A DNA stretch of 45,016 nucleotides from JALXCH01 sp964495805 (GCA_964495805.1 CAZBWV010000099.1:1-45016), one strand, 5' to 3'. Numbered from the stretch's first letter, positions 16,755-25,313 are shown. Made by a program: numbers and translations. Notes: a model not told the origin generated them from the sequence alone.

Positions 16755-17714
16755 TCATCCCCACAGATTTGCCACAATTTCCCGTTTTTCGGCATATAAA
16801 CCGTCCACAGGATAGTTTTGGGATTGAACTTCCACCAGTTTTTTGCCTTCGAAAATAAAATCGGTTTTACCCAGATAAATTCCGCCAAATCCCACCTGCA
16901 GAATTCGGGTGGTGTATCCGCGTTTGGATTTGATCACATCCGGCTCATCCATAAATGTATGTGAATGACCTCCAACTATCCAATCGATACCGCTAACCTG
17001 GTAAGCCAGATCGGTATCGCCGGGATTACCGCCCCACGGTTGATAACCCAGGTGGGAGAGCACTACCACCAGCGAACATTCCAGGTCGTTGCGCAAATAA
17101 TCCACAACCGATTGCACCGGTTTGAACGGTTCCAGATAATTGACACCCCGATGATTTTGCGGTGCCACCAGATCCGTAAAATCAACTCCCACCCCGGTGA
17201 TTCCTACTTTAATGGGCCCCACCTGCCGGACAACAAATGTTTTCACCCGTTTTCTTAACGGTGTGTCGTCGAATTGAAAATTACAGTTGACAAAATCGAA
17301 CCGGGCGTAGTCCATGGCTTTTACCAGTGCCTCCACCCCGTTGTCGAATTCGTGATTCCCCAGTGTACCAACCTGGTAACCGCACCGACTCATGGTTTCG
17401 TACTCCACCCGACCCTTGAACAGGTTAAAATAAGGGGTTCCCTGAAATGCATCACCGGCATCTAACAGCAGAGTGTATGGATTTTGATCCCGCACCCGCT
17501 CCACCAGGGTAGCTCGTCGGGCAATACCACCCAATCCCTGGTATTTCCCGCCATCCATCGGAAATGGATCAATGCGCGAATGGGTATCGTTGGTTTGTAG
17601 AATGGTTACACGAAATCGGTTTATTTCGGCTTCACTCCGTTTCACCCAGAAATGGGGAAACTGAAGCGCCATACCGGAAATGAGTGCTGTTTTAAGAAAA
17701 TCTCGTCGTTTCAT
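16755..17714 (-). CDS. Tat-exported metallophosphatase, N-terminal half of a split 5'-nucleotidase
   Basis: 319 residues. The N-terminus MKRRDFLKTALISGMALQF carries a twin-arginine motif (RRDFLK). All calcineurin-like metal motifs of the UshA/5'-nucleotidase catalytic domain are present in order: NDTHSRIDPF, LLDAGDAFQGTPYFN, GNHEFDNG, VVLSHLGY and GGHSHTF. The protein stops after this domain, at about half the length of UshA, and has no substrate-binding C-terminal domain. That domain is encoded separately at 18560-19360. Expected activity is periplasmic dephosphorylation of nucleotides, probably in partnership with the separate domain (inference). AAGGAG precedes the ATG. The L,D-transpeptidase-like gene ends 12 bases upstream, so all three are likely cotranscribed. 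Confidence 0.88.
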   Translation of the reverse strand: MKRRDFLKTALISGMALQFPHFWVKRSEAEINRFRVTILQTNDTHSRIDPFPMDGGKYQGLGGIARRATLVERVRDQNPYTLLLDAGDAFQGTPYFNLFKGRVEYETMSRCGYQVGTLGNHEFDNGVEALVKAMDYARFDFVNCNFQFDDTPLRKRVKTFVVRQVGPIKVGITGVGVDFTDLVAPQNHRGVNYLEPFKPVQSVVDYLRNDLECSLVVVLSHLGYQPWGGNPGDTDLAYQVSGIDWIVGGHSHTFMDEPDVIKSKRGYTTRILQVGFGGIYLGKTDFIFEGKKLVEVQSQNYPVDGLYAEKREIVANLWG

Positions 17715-17726
17715 CTGAATCTCCTT

Positions 17727-18518
17727 TTACTCATTCGGCTCATGTGGGTCCCAGGCTGGTAATTGCCAGTTTGTGCGGTACTTCTGATACAGGGATAAAG
17801 GTAATTGTACCAGCACCGGATGTTTGTCGGGATTGAGCCACAGAATAATGGACTTCATTTGTTCGGGTGCCATGGCGGTGCAACCAGCGGTAGTTTCGCC
17901 CGGTTCCGACCAATTGTGCAGAAAAATGCACGATCCGGCACCGGGGATCACCGGTTTTTTATTGTGATCCACCACCACGCCCCAGCGGTACCAGATGCCG
18001 GAATGCCACATCTTTTCCGAACTGCGCCAGTCCGCCGTATCCACCCTGGCAGTATCCACCATCTGATTGTAAAATCGGGAGGCAGGATCATCGACACACT
18101 CCACCCCATCCATTAAATAAATGTAAGGCATTTTGATGCCCGGGAATTGCTCCACCGGCACCTGACCAAACGCACTACTCAGGGTAAACACGCCGGCGGG
18201 ACTTTTGCCATCGCCTTCCCGCTTGAAAGGCATTACGGTGGTGTCCGCAGTGTGCAAACCACGCCCCCAGGCCATTCCGTTACGGCCCAGAGCGATCGGG
18301 ATAACCGCACCTATTTGCTGCCAGGAAGCAGAAGCACTGGCTCGCTCGAACCGAATCAGCTTTCCCTGATTTGCCGGGATGGAATCGGTGATTACTAAAA
18401 TCATCTGAGAGCTATTTGTCGGAACAGGGGATTTTTCCGATAACTGATTTTGCTGACAACCCAACAAAACCAGCCATCCCACCCATCCAATTAACCATTT
18501 CCATAACCATTTTTTCAC
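17727..18518 (-). CDS. L,D-transpeptidase-like (YkuD superfamily) lipoprotein
   Basis: 263 residues, GTG start at 18518 with AAAGGAG eight bases upstream. The N-terminus is a lipoprotein signal ending LVLLGC (Cys 21). The catalytic pattern is of the YkuD superfamily (COG3786 style): FLHNWSEPGETTAGCTAM gives the conserved His and the Gly-Cys nucleophile, and GDGKSPAGVFTLSSAFG is the usual strand before it. These enzymes cut or form peptide cross-links in peptidoglycan, and some family members have other roles. It lies between the two halves of a split 5'-nucleotidase, 12 bases before one and 41 bases after the other. Confidence 0.82.
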   Translation of the reverse strand: MKKWLWKWLIGWVGWLVLLGCQQNQLSEKSPVPTNSSQMILVITDSIPANQGKLIRFERASASASWQQIGAVIPIALGRNGMAWGRGLHTADTTVMPFKREGDGKSPAGVFTLSSAFGQVPVEQFPGIKMPYIYLMDGVECVDDPASRFYNQMVDTARVDTADWRSSEKMWHSGIWYRWGVVVDHNKKPVIPGAGSCIFLHNWSEPGETTAGCTAMAPEQMKSIILWLNPDKHPVLVQLPLSLYQKYRTNWQLPAWDPHEPNE

Positions 18519-18559
18519 CGGAGCACTCCTTTCCTACAAGAATTTGATTTTCCGAATAT

Positions 18560-19360
18560 TCAGCGCCCATTGCCTGCGGAAGTCGATTCTTTAAAAACAA
18601 TGCGTCCTTCCACTTTTGCGGTAATGGGTTCACCCCGTGCTTCCCACGCTTTCACTTCGTCCAGAATGGCATCCCGCAGCTTGATCCCTAAAAATTTTCG
18701 GGGTACTTCTCCTAAAATCTTAAGTTTGCGACGTCCCGGGGAGGATAGATAATCGGTGGTAACCACCCGATAGATTTTTTCCGGATTTACCTTTTGCCCC
18801 TGCACCCGAATTCTGGTTAACCGTTCGCCGGTGAATTCCAGTTGCATGCCAGCAATACATTCCCCGTGCACTTCGCCAATCTGTTTCCCCAGGGTTATTA
18901 ATTGAGAACCGGTCATTTCCAGAATCACCAGTTCATTCTCGAACGGCATCACTTCGTAAATTTTGCCCAGAGTAATCGGACCGGCAGGTATATTGGTACG
19001 CAATCCACCTACGTTGGTGATGGCCACGTGAACTGTTTCCGGGAATTCCCGATTTGCTCGCCGGAGCATCAGGTCCGCCACAAAGTTATTCAACGGCGCT
19101 TCAGGTTTGCCCCGGTATAAATCCACCGCGGCATGTCCCACGATTTTCCCCATCACTTTATTTAGCTTTTGCCGATAGGGCGAAATCAGCGCTTCCATAT
19201 CGGGATTGGCACTGGTGGTGGAATCCACCAGAATATTCCGGCTTGCCACGTTGTTGTCGAACCGAAAAGGTGCCTGGCGATGGAAACCGGCACATTGCCA
19301 CATGAAAAGCGCCAGGAGCAAACTCAACAACCGAATACCGGCATAGCGATTTTTTTGCAT
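18560..19360 (-). CDS. 5'-nucleotidase C-terminal domain lipoprotein (split UshA half)
   Basis: 266 residues from the ATG at 19360 (GGAGAAACC upstream); an in-frame ATG seven codons earlier lacks a ribosome-binding site. The hydrophobic N-terminus ends in a Cys (FMWQC) that could be lipid-modified, though the box is atypical. The rest is the 5'-nucleotidase C-terminal domain (PF02872 type): APLNNFVADLMLRRANRE, ITNVGGLRTNIPAGPITLG, the MPFENELVILEMTG segment and VVTTDYLSSPGR. This domain normally binds the nucleotide base and follows the metallophosphatase domain in one chain. Here the two are separate proteins with a third gene between them, as some Bacteroidota do with adjacent genes. Confidence 0.87.
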   Translation of the reverse strand: MQKNRYAGIRLLSLLLALFMWQCAGFHRQAPFRFDNNVASRNILVDSTTSANPDMEALISPYRQKLNKVMGKIVGHAAVDLYRGKPEAPLNNFVADLMLRRANREFPETVHVAITNVGGLRTNIPAGPITLGKIYEVMPFENELVILEMTGSQLITLGKQIGEVHGECIAGMQLEFTGERLTRIRVQGQKVNPEKIYRVVTTDYLSSPGRRKLKILGEVPRKFLGIKLRDAILDEVKAWEARGEPITAKVEGRIVFKESTSAGNGR

Positions 19361-19408
19361 GGTTTCTCCGTGTTGTTTCATTTTTTCGGGAACCGTTCAG
19401 GAACCACC

Positions 19409-20140
19409 CTATCCACTCTTCCGAACAATATCGTACACACCGATCTGCACGGTTCGCCCGTGGTTATCCACGGTTACCTGCAATTTTTCATATTCAAAGC
19501 CTTCTTGCAATAATATTTTAAAAAATTTTTCGGCAATTTTACGATTGGGTTCGCTCAGTAAAATGCGTCCGGAAGGGACAAGCAGGGTACGGAAAGTTTC
19601 CACCAGCGGGTAGAAAAAGCGTTCTTCGTAGGCGACATCGGAAGCAAGAATCACTTCAAAGGTTTGGTTTAGCTCCGGTTTGCGCCAATCCAGCAGGGTA
19701 CCTGGGGGAGATTCGCCTAAATTGAGCAACCAGTTTAATTCACTGAAGCGCAGGGCATCTTCCTGATAATCGCTCACGGTCACCCGGGCACCTAACTGAC
19801 GGGCGATAATGCTCACAACTCCCACCCCACAGCCAATTTCCAGGCATTCCTTGTTTCGAATTTTTTGCGGATGATTGAGCAGAAAGCGGGACAGCGCCCG
19901 GGATGCAGGCCAGATCTCTGCCCAATAGGGAATTTGATCATCCATTTGATGAGCACTATCGGGATTTGCCAGAATCAGCTCATCCACCAGCTTATTCACG
20001 TCCGCTACGGTGAATATGCGCAGAGTGCGGTCGTCAATGGTCAGATGGTTTTCCGCCAGCTGATATTTTCGGTTCAGAAACTGGTACAGCGCATCAAACC
20101 GCGTTGCCACCGCTTCGGTGAAGGGCAATTTTATTTCCAT
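19409..20140 (-). CDS. Class I SAM-dependent methyltransferase, METTL/ETF-beta lysine methyltransferase type
   Basis: 243 residues. SAM-binding motif I is LEIGCGVGVVSIIAR, followed by the acidic post-I position in VTVSDY. VILASDVAYEERFFYPLVETF matches the D-x-x-Y-E motif of the Methyltransf_16 group (protein lysine methyltransferases such as ETFBKMT and METTL20/21). The leading WP-type segment is present (PYWAEIWPASRALSRFLL). The start overlaps the end of the upstream LarA-like gene by 47 bases, which points to translational coupling. The target protein is unknown; electron-transfer flavoprotein subunit beta is the known bacterial substrate of relatives, but no etf gene lies in this window. 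Confidence 0.82.
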   Translation of the reverse strand: MEIKLPFTEAVATRFDALYQFLNRKYQLAENHLTIDDRTLRIFTVADVNKLVDELILANPDSAHQMDDQIPYWAEIWPASRALSRFLLNHPQKIRNKECLEIGCGVGVVSIIARQLGARVTVSDYQEDALRFSELNWLLNLGESPPGTLLDWRKPELNQTFEVILASDVAYEERFFYPLVETFRTLLVPSGRILLSEPNRKIAEKFFKILLQEGFEYEKLQVTVDNHGRTVQIGVYDIVRKSG

Positions 20141-21401
20141 CGTTCACGATGTTAATGGTTAAATCAGGTTTTTCCGTTAATAATTGATCAATGAATTCCT
20201 GAGGTCTATTGGTGTATTGCAGGTGAATTTTTTCAACCACTTTCTGCTCCAGCGCCGTAACCATGGCAATGGTGCTGGTTTGCTGCATCAATCGGGCAAA
20301 TTTGTATGCTTTGTGGGAATAAAGCACATACTTTTTTTCCAGCAATTTCAGAACCCGGGGGATGGGCTGAGCCAGCAGGTCGTAAAAATTTTTTCGGGCG
20401 GAACGCGGTCCGATGCCATTGCGGCATTCAGCCAGGAACAGAATGTGCCCGCCGGGTTTCAGCGCGTTTTTCGAAAGCTCCAGCGCCCGCTGGGCGATGT
20501 AAAGGGATTCGTCATTGGGATAACCGCCCGGTGAGACGATGAGCAAATCCGACGCCTGGACAGTCCGGCTCATCAATCGATCCACTTCCTGCATACCGGC
20601 GATGGTAACGGTTTTCAGCTCTCCGTAAGCAGCCCATAGCATGCGGTGATTTTTTTCGATGGTGGCGATCAGATAAGCCGGTCGATTGCCAACTATCCGA
20701 TGATAGGCTTCCACCATATCCTGCGCGACGGGGTTCTTCCGCCGGGCGGGATCGGGATGCCAGGGATGATGACCGAAAGTGGAGGCATCCTCCAGCGCCA
20801 GCGCGTGATTCCGCTCGGTGGTTTCGAATGCGCACACACCGGGCAAAAAATCTTTGATGGCATTGGAATACCCGGCAAAGTAGTGGTTCTTCATATCGGA
20901 AAAAACCAGAAAAGCATCCGCTTTACGAATTTGAGGATTGACCAGCAGACGATTCCGATAGGTGGTGGTTTCGCCGTAATCATCAAACGGTTCGGCCCGG
21001 CAATCGTGTATCAGTACATCAAATTCGGGAACCCCGCGGGAGAGCAAATAACGTCGCCACAGGTCCCGAATGCGATGATTGCCAGGAGTTTCCGGATCGT
21101 GGGTTCCGGTAGCAATAATCATGGTTAAAGAAGCCACCGTGGTTAGCTGGGCGGAAACCACATCGGCAAGAGTTTCCACATCGATGTCCCGGGTAGCATC
21201 TTCCACCAGTACCACCACATGTTTATTGGCAACAGCCCGGGGGAGAGAGGGGGCGTTCAGTGGTTGATTGAGCGCCTTTCGGAGCACTTCCCGATTATCG
21301 ACTTCCGTCTCCCGGTCATGCACTTCAATAAAATTTAGCACATGCTGTTGGGGAATATTCAGTTGAATCACTGAATCCCCATATTTCAGACGGTATTCCA
21401 T
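20094..21401 (-). CDS. LarA-like nickel-pincer racemase/epimerase family protein (DUF2088)
   Basis: 435 residues, no signal peptide. Key LarA positions can be aligned by eye: the nucleotide-binding EDATRDID (R71), the acid/base His in TGTHDPET (H101), His173 in KNHYFAGYSNAIKDFLPG, the cofactor-linking Lys183 in the same segment, and the nickel-ligand His199 in TERNHA. These are nearly at the numbering of Lactobacillus LarA (108, 174, 184, 200). The C-terminal GGYP motif is kept (GGYPNDESLYIAQRAL), but the Gln and Lys that usually follow are Ile and Arg here, so the substrate may not be lactate. No larB, larC or larE is in the window; the nickel-pincer cofactor would need them elsewhere. Confidence 0.85.
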   Translation of the reverse strand: MEYRLKYGDSVIQLNIPQQHVLNFIEVHDRETEVDNREVLRKALNQPLNAPSLPRAVANKHVVVLVEDATRDIDVETLADVVSAQLTTVASLTMIIATGTHDPETPGNHRIRDLWRRYLLSRGVPEFDVLIHDCRAEPFDDYGETTTYRNRLLVNPQIRKADAFLVFSDMKNHYFAGYSNAIKDFLPGVCAFETTERNHALALEDASTFGHHPWHPDPARRKNPVAQDMVEAYHRIVGNRPAYLIATIEKNHRMLWAAYGELKTVTIAGMQEVDRLMSRTVQASDLLIVSPGGYPNDESLYIAQRALELSKNALKPGGHILFLAECRNGIGPRSARKNFYDLLAQPIPRVLKLLEKKYVLYSHKAYKFARLMQQTSTIAMVTALEQKVVEKIHLQYTNRPQEFIDQLLTEKPDLTINIVNDGNKIALHRSGGNAV

Positions 21402-21508
21402 GCTGCTCTCTTCATTACAAATTCCACAGACTCCAGAATGGCCCTCCTCAATCAGAATTCACAAAAATTCCCAAAATCCCATTACCCGATTCTCTTTACC
21501 CCTCTACC

Positions 21509-21543
21509 ATTTTACATTTTACATTTTACATTCTACATTTTCA
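21509..21543. repeat. Heptanucleotide tandem repeat (ATTTTAC), 5 units
   Basis: Units at 21509, 21516 and 21523 are perfect ATTTTAC; those at 21530 (ATTCTAC) and 21537 (ATTTTCA) have diverged. The tract lies in the 162-base gap between the flavodiiron gene and the LarA-like gene. The same heptamer in reverse orientation recurs at 44846-44881. Confidence 0.85.
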
Positions 21544-21563
21544 ATCTCGTTCCCTGATCTTCC

Positions 21564-22745
21564 CTATTTTTCCATTTCCTGGTGTTTTCGGGCAATGGTA
21601 TCGGCCAGCTCACGAATGGCTTGCCAGGTGTCTTCCCGGGGATGGCCTTTGCTCAGCACAGGTGGTAAAATCTCTGCTTTCACGCTGCTCAAATTCCCCT
21701 GAAGATGTTCCACCATTTTATTTCCCCAGCCGAACGAACCCAGAATACCCACAAACCGGGTTTTGGGTTTCAGTTGATTCATTAAATAGGCCAGATAAAT
21801 GGCACCGGGATGCGCCCCATTCAATACTGCCGGAGATGCCAGCACCACAGTGGCAGCATCCACCAGGGCGGCAGCAATCTCACCAATATCCGCATTCAAC
21901 AGATTAAATAACCGCACGTCCACCCCACGGGTGAGCAGTTCATCGGTCAAACGATACGCCATCTGTTCCGTGCTGCCGTGCATGGTGACAAACAAAATAA
22001 TGGCCTCGTTCTTCACCCGATCGCTTACCCACTCCCGGTAGGCTTCAATAATAAACTTCGGATCATCGTAAACGGGTCCATGACTTGGGGCAATCATTTT
22101 CACATCCAGACCATCCACCAATTGCAAATGCTTGCGGATGGTTTTCGCAAAAGGCATCATAATTTCCGCATAGTAACGTTTGGCCTCCAGCGCCACAAGA
22201 TTGCGATCTTTAACGAATAAATCCCCGCATGCCACGTGGGAACCAAAAAAGTCGCAGCTAAACAAAATCTTTTCCTCCCGCAGGTAGGTCACCATGGTTT
22301 CCGGCCAGTGTACCCAGGGAGTAAAATAAAATTCCAGTGTTCGGTCGCCCAGCGAAAGTACTTCTTTATCCTGAATCACCAGGAACTTCTCATCGGGAAT
22401 ATCCATCAAATCCTGCAAAAATGTTTTACATTTTTTATTTGTCACCACTTTTGCTTCCGGATACCATTCCAGCACATCGGGGATGGCACCGGAATGGTCC
22501 TGCTCGGCATGGTTGGCAATGATGTAGTCTATTTTCTGAACCCCGCTCTGTTTCAAATTGCGACGAAGTTCGTCCTTCTTCACCGGTTCCACCGTATCGA
22601 TTAAAGCATTCTTTTCGCTTCCCAGCACCAGATACGCATTGTAACTGGTCCCATGGGGTAACGGAACCAGCGCATCAAAAATGGTTCGGTCCCAATCAAT
22701 TGCACCGACGGAATACACTTTGTTTTGAATCTCACGCGCTGCCAT
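21564..22745 (-). CDS. Flavodiiron protein (A-type flavoprotein, O2/NO reductase)
   Basis: 393 residues, the usual length of a class A flavodiiron protein. The N-terminal metallo-beta-lactamase-like domain keeps the diiron ligands: H79, E81, D83 and H84 in NHAEQDHSG, H146 in VHWPETM, D165 in SCDFFGSH, and H222 in APSHGPVY. The C-terminal flavodoxin domain begins at about residue 255 (AIILFVTMHGSTEQMA, the FMN phosphate loop). These cytoplasmic enzymes reduce O2 to water or NO to N2O in anaerobes, receiving electrons from rubredoxin or a similar donor. No rubredoxin gene is nearby. Superoxide reductase is encoded 3.3 kb away. GGAGATG precedes the ATG. Confidence 0.93.
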   Translation of the reverse strand: MAAREIQNKVYSVGAIDWDRTIFDALVPLPHGTSYNAYLVLGSEKNALIDTVEPVKKDELRRNLKQSGVQKIDYIIANHAEQDHSGAIPDVLEWYPEAKVVTNKKCKTFLQDLMDIPDEKFLVIQDKEVLSLGDRTLEFYFTPWVHWPETMVTYLREEKILFSCDFFGSHVACGDLFVKDRNLVALEAKRYYAEIMMPFAKTIRKHLQLVDGLDVKMIAPSHGPVYDDPKFIIEAYREWVSDRVKNEAIILFVTMHGSTEQMAYRLTDELLTRGVDVRLFNLLNADIGEIAAALVDAATVVLASPAVLNGAHPGAIYLAYLMNQLKPKTRFVGILGSFGWGNKMVEHLQGNLSSVKAEILPPVLSKGHPREDTWQAIRELADTIARKHQEMEK

Positions 22746-22818
22746 ACTTCATCTCCATTGGTTAAAATTTGAGTCATCTTCCGGAAATACCGGTCACAAT
22801 TTCTTACTCCCGGCAGAA

Positions 22819-23097
22819 TTAAATTTGAATTCCAACAACCTCCCGTACAGGGAAGCCTGCTTGCTCCAGAACCCGTTCAATCGTTAAGGGAGAGAAATCT
22901 CCCGCCACTTCGACCACGCCCAGTTCGGGACGAAAACGGACCTGCTCCACCCCTTCCAGCAGGGAGAGCAAAGCATCGACGACCTGTCGGGAATGTTCGT
23001 CAGTAATTTCGGGAATAACCAGAGAAATTTTCAATTCAATTCCTGCGACACTGGTAAACTTATTTTTTCCATCGCTTCCACCCTCCGGGGATAGCAT
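22819..23097 (-). CDS. Small HMA-like (ferredoxin-fold) protein without the CxxC motif
   Basis: About 92 residues. The folded part (from KISLVIPEITDEHSR to LEQAGFPVREVVGIQI) has the beta-alpha-beta-beta-alpha-beta pattern of heavy-metal-associated domains: a first strand, a helix beginning where CxxC would be (here DEHS), LEGVEQVRFRPELGVVEV as the middle strands, and ERVLEQAGF before the last strand. No cysteines are present, so copper chaperoning is unlikely. Starts are ambiguous: GTG 23109, ATG 23097, or a TTG at 23034 with AGGA six bases upstream that gives exactly one domain (71 residues). It follows buk by 3-16 bases and is probably the last gene of ptb-buk. Confidence 0.7.
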   Translation of the reverse strand: MLSPEGGSDGKNKFTSVAGIELKISLVIPEITDEHSRQVVDALLSLLEGVEQVRFRPELGVVEVAGDFSPLTIERVLEQAGFPVREVVGIQI

Positions 23098-23112
23098 TCC
23101 ACCCCGCACCCG

Positions 23113-24186
23113 TCAGCGATACTCTTTAGCTTCCTCTTCTCCGCGCAGGACACGCAGGGCACCCAGCGCCAGCGCTTTCATCTCTTCCTCCCCGGGGAAG
23201 AGCATCACCGGAGCGATCCATTCCACACGTTTGCGAATCCATTCCACCATCATTTCGGAGAAAGCCAGTCCACCGGTCAGGCAGATGGCATCCACCTGTC
23301 CTTCCAGCACTGTGGCACAGGCACCAATCTCTTTCGCCACCTGGTAAGCAATCCCCTCGTAAATCAACCGATGGGTCTCGTTGCCCGCTTTGACCTGCTC
23401 CTCCACATAGCGCATGTCGTTGGTTCCCAGATACGCCACCACACCACCGTGCCCTTTAATCAACTTTTTCATGTCGCTGTAGGTGTATTCACCGGAATAG
23501 CATGCTTTCACCAGGTCACCCACCGGCACTCCACCGGAGCGTTCCGGAGAATACGGTCCATCACCATCCAGGCCGTTATTGACGTCAATGACCCGACCAT
23601 GGCGATGGGCACCCACGGTTATACCGCCCCCCAGATGGGCAACAATCAGATTTGCTTCCCAGTACGTTTTTCCTAATTTTTTTGCTGCTTCGCGGGCTAC
23701 CGCTTTTTGATTGAGTGCATGAAAAATACTGCGCCGTTTAATTAACGGCATCCCCGAAAGCCGTGCCAGGTCCTGTAACTCGTCCACCACCACCGGGTCC
23801 ACAATAAACGCCTCGCACCCTAAATTCTGAGCCATGGCATAGGCGATCAGTCCGCCGCAGTTACTGGGATGGTCGCCCTGCACACCACGACGCAGGTCTG
23901 CCACCATCAACTGGTTCACCCGATAAGTACCACCCTCAATGGGTTTCAGCAACCCGCCTCGCCCCACAATAGCTTTGATTTTGGTGGCATCCACTTTTTT
24001 CTCCTGCAGCATCCGGATGATGATGCCCATCCGGTACAGGTCCTGGTCCGAAGCTTTATTGAACCGGGACAGCTCTTCCACCCGATGCTTGATGGTTTCG
24101 GTAAACACTTCCTTTTCTCCCTCAAACAGGGAGACTTTGGTGGAAGTGGAACCGGGATTTATAACCAGAATGTAAGGTTCTTCCAT
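23113..24186 (-). CDS. buk: Butyrate kinase (acyl phosphate kinase)
   Basis: 357 residues, ASKHA-fold kinase of the acetate/butyrate kinase family. It opens with the phosphate-1 motif ILVINPGSTSTKVSLFEGE. VAHLGGGITVGAHRHGRVID and NNGLDGDGPYSPERSGGVP are butyrate-kinase segments, and the adenosine motif CLTGGLAFSEMMVEWI follows. Converts butyryl-phosphate (or a branched-chain acyl phosphate) plus ADP to the acid plus ATP in the cytoplasm. It follows ptb by 19 bases, the usual order, and has a clear GGAGAACC ribosome-binding site. Whether butyrate, isobutyrate or isovalerate is the real product cannot be told from the sequence; no beta-oxidation-type butyryl-CoA genes are in the window. Confidence 0.93.
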   Translation of the reverse strand: MEEPYILVINPGSTSTKVSLFEGEKEVFTETIKHRVEELSRFNKASDQDLYRMGIIIRMLQEKKVDATKIKAIVGRGGLLKPIEGGTYRVNQLMVADLRRGVQGDHPSNCGGLIAYAMAQNLGCEAFIVDPVVVDELQDLARLSGMPLIKRRSIFHALNQKAVAREAAKKLGKTYWEANLIVAHLGGGITVGAHRHGRVIDVNNGLDGDGPYSPERSGGVPVGDLVKACYSGEYTYSDMKKLIKGHGGVVAYLGTNDMRYVEEQVKAGNETHRLIYEGIAYQVAKEIGACATVLEGQVDAICLTGGLAFSEMMVEWIRKRVEWIAPVMLFPGEEEMKALALGALRVLRGEEEAKEYR

Positions 24187-24205
24187 GGACGGTTCTCCTG
24201 TTTGT

Positions 24206-25105
24206 TCACGCTACGCGGGCGGCTGTAGCAATGGAAAGGAATTTGGTTTCGTCCGAATCCGCCCGGGAAGTCAGCACAATGGGCACACTGGCACCGATGA
24301 TGATACCCGCCGTTTTTGCCCCGGCCAGATAGCTCATCAATTTGTAGAAGACGTTGCCCGTTTCAATCTCCGGGACAATGGCAATATCCGCATCGCCACC
24401 TACTTCGCTGCGAATTCCCTTGACTTCGCACGATTTTTTAGAGAAAGCGTTATCCACCGCCAGCGGTCCGTCGATTATCGCACCTTTAATTTGCCCGCGT
24501 TCGCCCATTTTAGCTATGATGGCCGCATCGGTGGTGGCGGGCATTTTGCCCGGATTCACCTTTTCCACCGCAGCAATCATTGCTACCCTGGGACGCTCAA
24601 TTCCCAGACGATGGGCAATGGCGATGGCATTTCGGGTGATGCCCACTTTCTCATCCAGCGTGGGGGCAATGTTCAGCGCCGCATCGGACATAAGAATCAG
24701 TTTATGATAAGTGGAAATTTCGAAGATGCCCAGGTGGGAGAGTAAACCGCTTTTGCGTAATCCGTTTTCCCTGTCCAGCACCGCTTTCATTAAGGTGGCC
24801 GTGGAACAAAGGCCCTTCATCAGCACTTCCGCTTTCCCCTGGCGTATCAGTTGAATGGCAGTGTGCACCGCTTCGCTCTCGTCGGTAACGTGAACAATTT
24901 CGAACGGAGAAAGGTCCACCTGACTCTGCCGGGCAAGCTGCTCAATTTTATCCCGATCCCCCACCAGAATGGCAGAGGCTAAATTTGCCTGCTGCGCCCG
25001 GTGCAATGCTTCCAGCACATCCTGGTCCTGCGCTACCGCCACCGAAATTACCCGTCGGGGAACCGACTTGACTTCCTCAATCAACTGGTCGAAACTGGTT
25101 ACCAT
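24206..25105 (-). CDS. ptb: Phosphate butyryltransferase (phosphotransacylase)
   Basis: 299 residues from the ATG at 25105, preceded by AGGAGA; longer versions would add 43 residues of poor quality. Converts acyl-CoA plus phosphate to acyl-phosphate plus CoA. Family signs: SAILVGDRDKIEQLA, VLMKGLCSTATLMKAVLDRE, the catalytic-region MSDAALNIAPTLDEK, GDADIAIVPEIETGNVFYK, and GIIIGASVPIVLTSRADSDETK at the C-terminus, a close match to the Ptb/Pta C-terminal signature. It leads an operon with buk and the HMA-like gene. A promoter candidate with a near-consensus -35 lies 38-66 bases upstream. Confidence 0.93.
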   Translation of the reverse strand: MVTSFDQLIEEVKSVPRRVISVAVAQDQDVLEALHRAQQANLASAILVGDRDKIEQLARQSQVDLSPFEIVHVTDESEAVHTAIQLIRQGKAEVLMKGLCSTATLMKAVLDRENGLRKSGLLSHLGIFEISTYHKLILMSDAALNIAPTLDEKVGITRNAIAIAHRLGIERPRVAMIAAVEKVNPGKMPATTDAAIIAKMGERGQIKGAIIDGPLAVDNAFSKKSCEVKGIRSEVGGDADIAIVPEIETGNVFYKLMSYLAGAKTAGIIIGASVPIVLTSRADSDETKFLSIATAARVA

Positions 25106-25142
25106 GTATTTCTCCTGAATGTCTATTTCATTAATCTTCAGA

Positions 25143-25171
25143 AATTTAGAAATTGGTGACAAAATTATCAA
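25143..25171 (-). promoter_or_regulatory. Candidate sigma70 promoter of the ptb-buk operon
   Basis: TTGATA (5 of 6 to consensus) and TAAATT separated by 17 bases on the minus strand; predicted leader of about 30 bases that includes the AGGAGA ribosome-binding site. The -10 sequence equals that of the tRNA-Glu promoter candidate. Confidence 0.5.
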
Positions 25172-25313
25172 GCAATATCTAAAAAGGGGCAAAATGGCAT
25201 ATCGGTGTGATGGCTCATCCCGATAAAATCCCAATCATCCGTGATTTAATCTGGCAAAGCCCGAAAGAGAAACCAGCGAAATGACCCCACCCAACAATCC
25301 ACATCCCTTCCTC

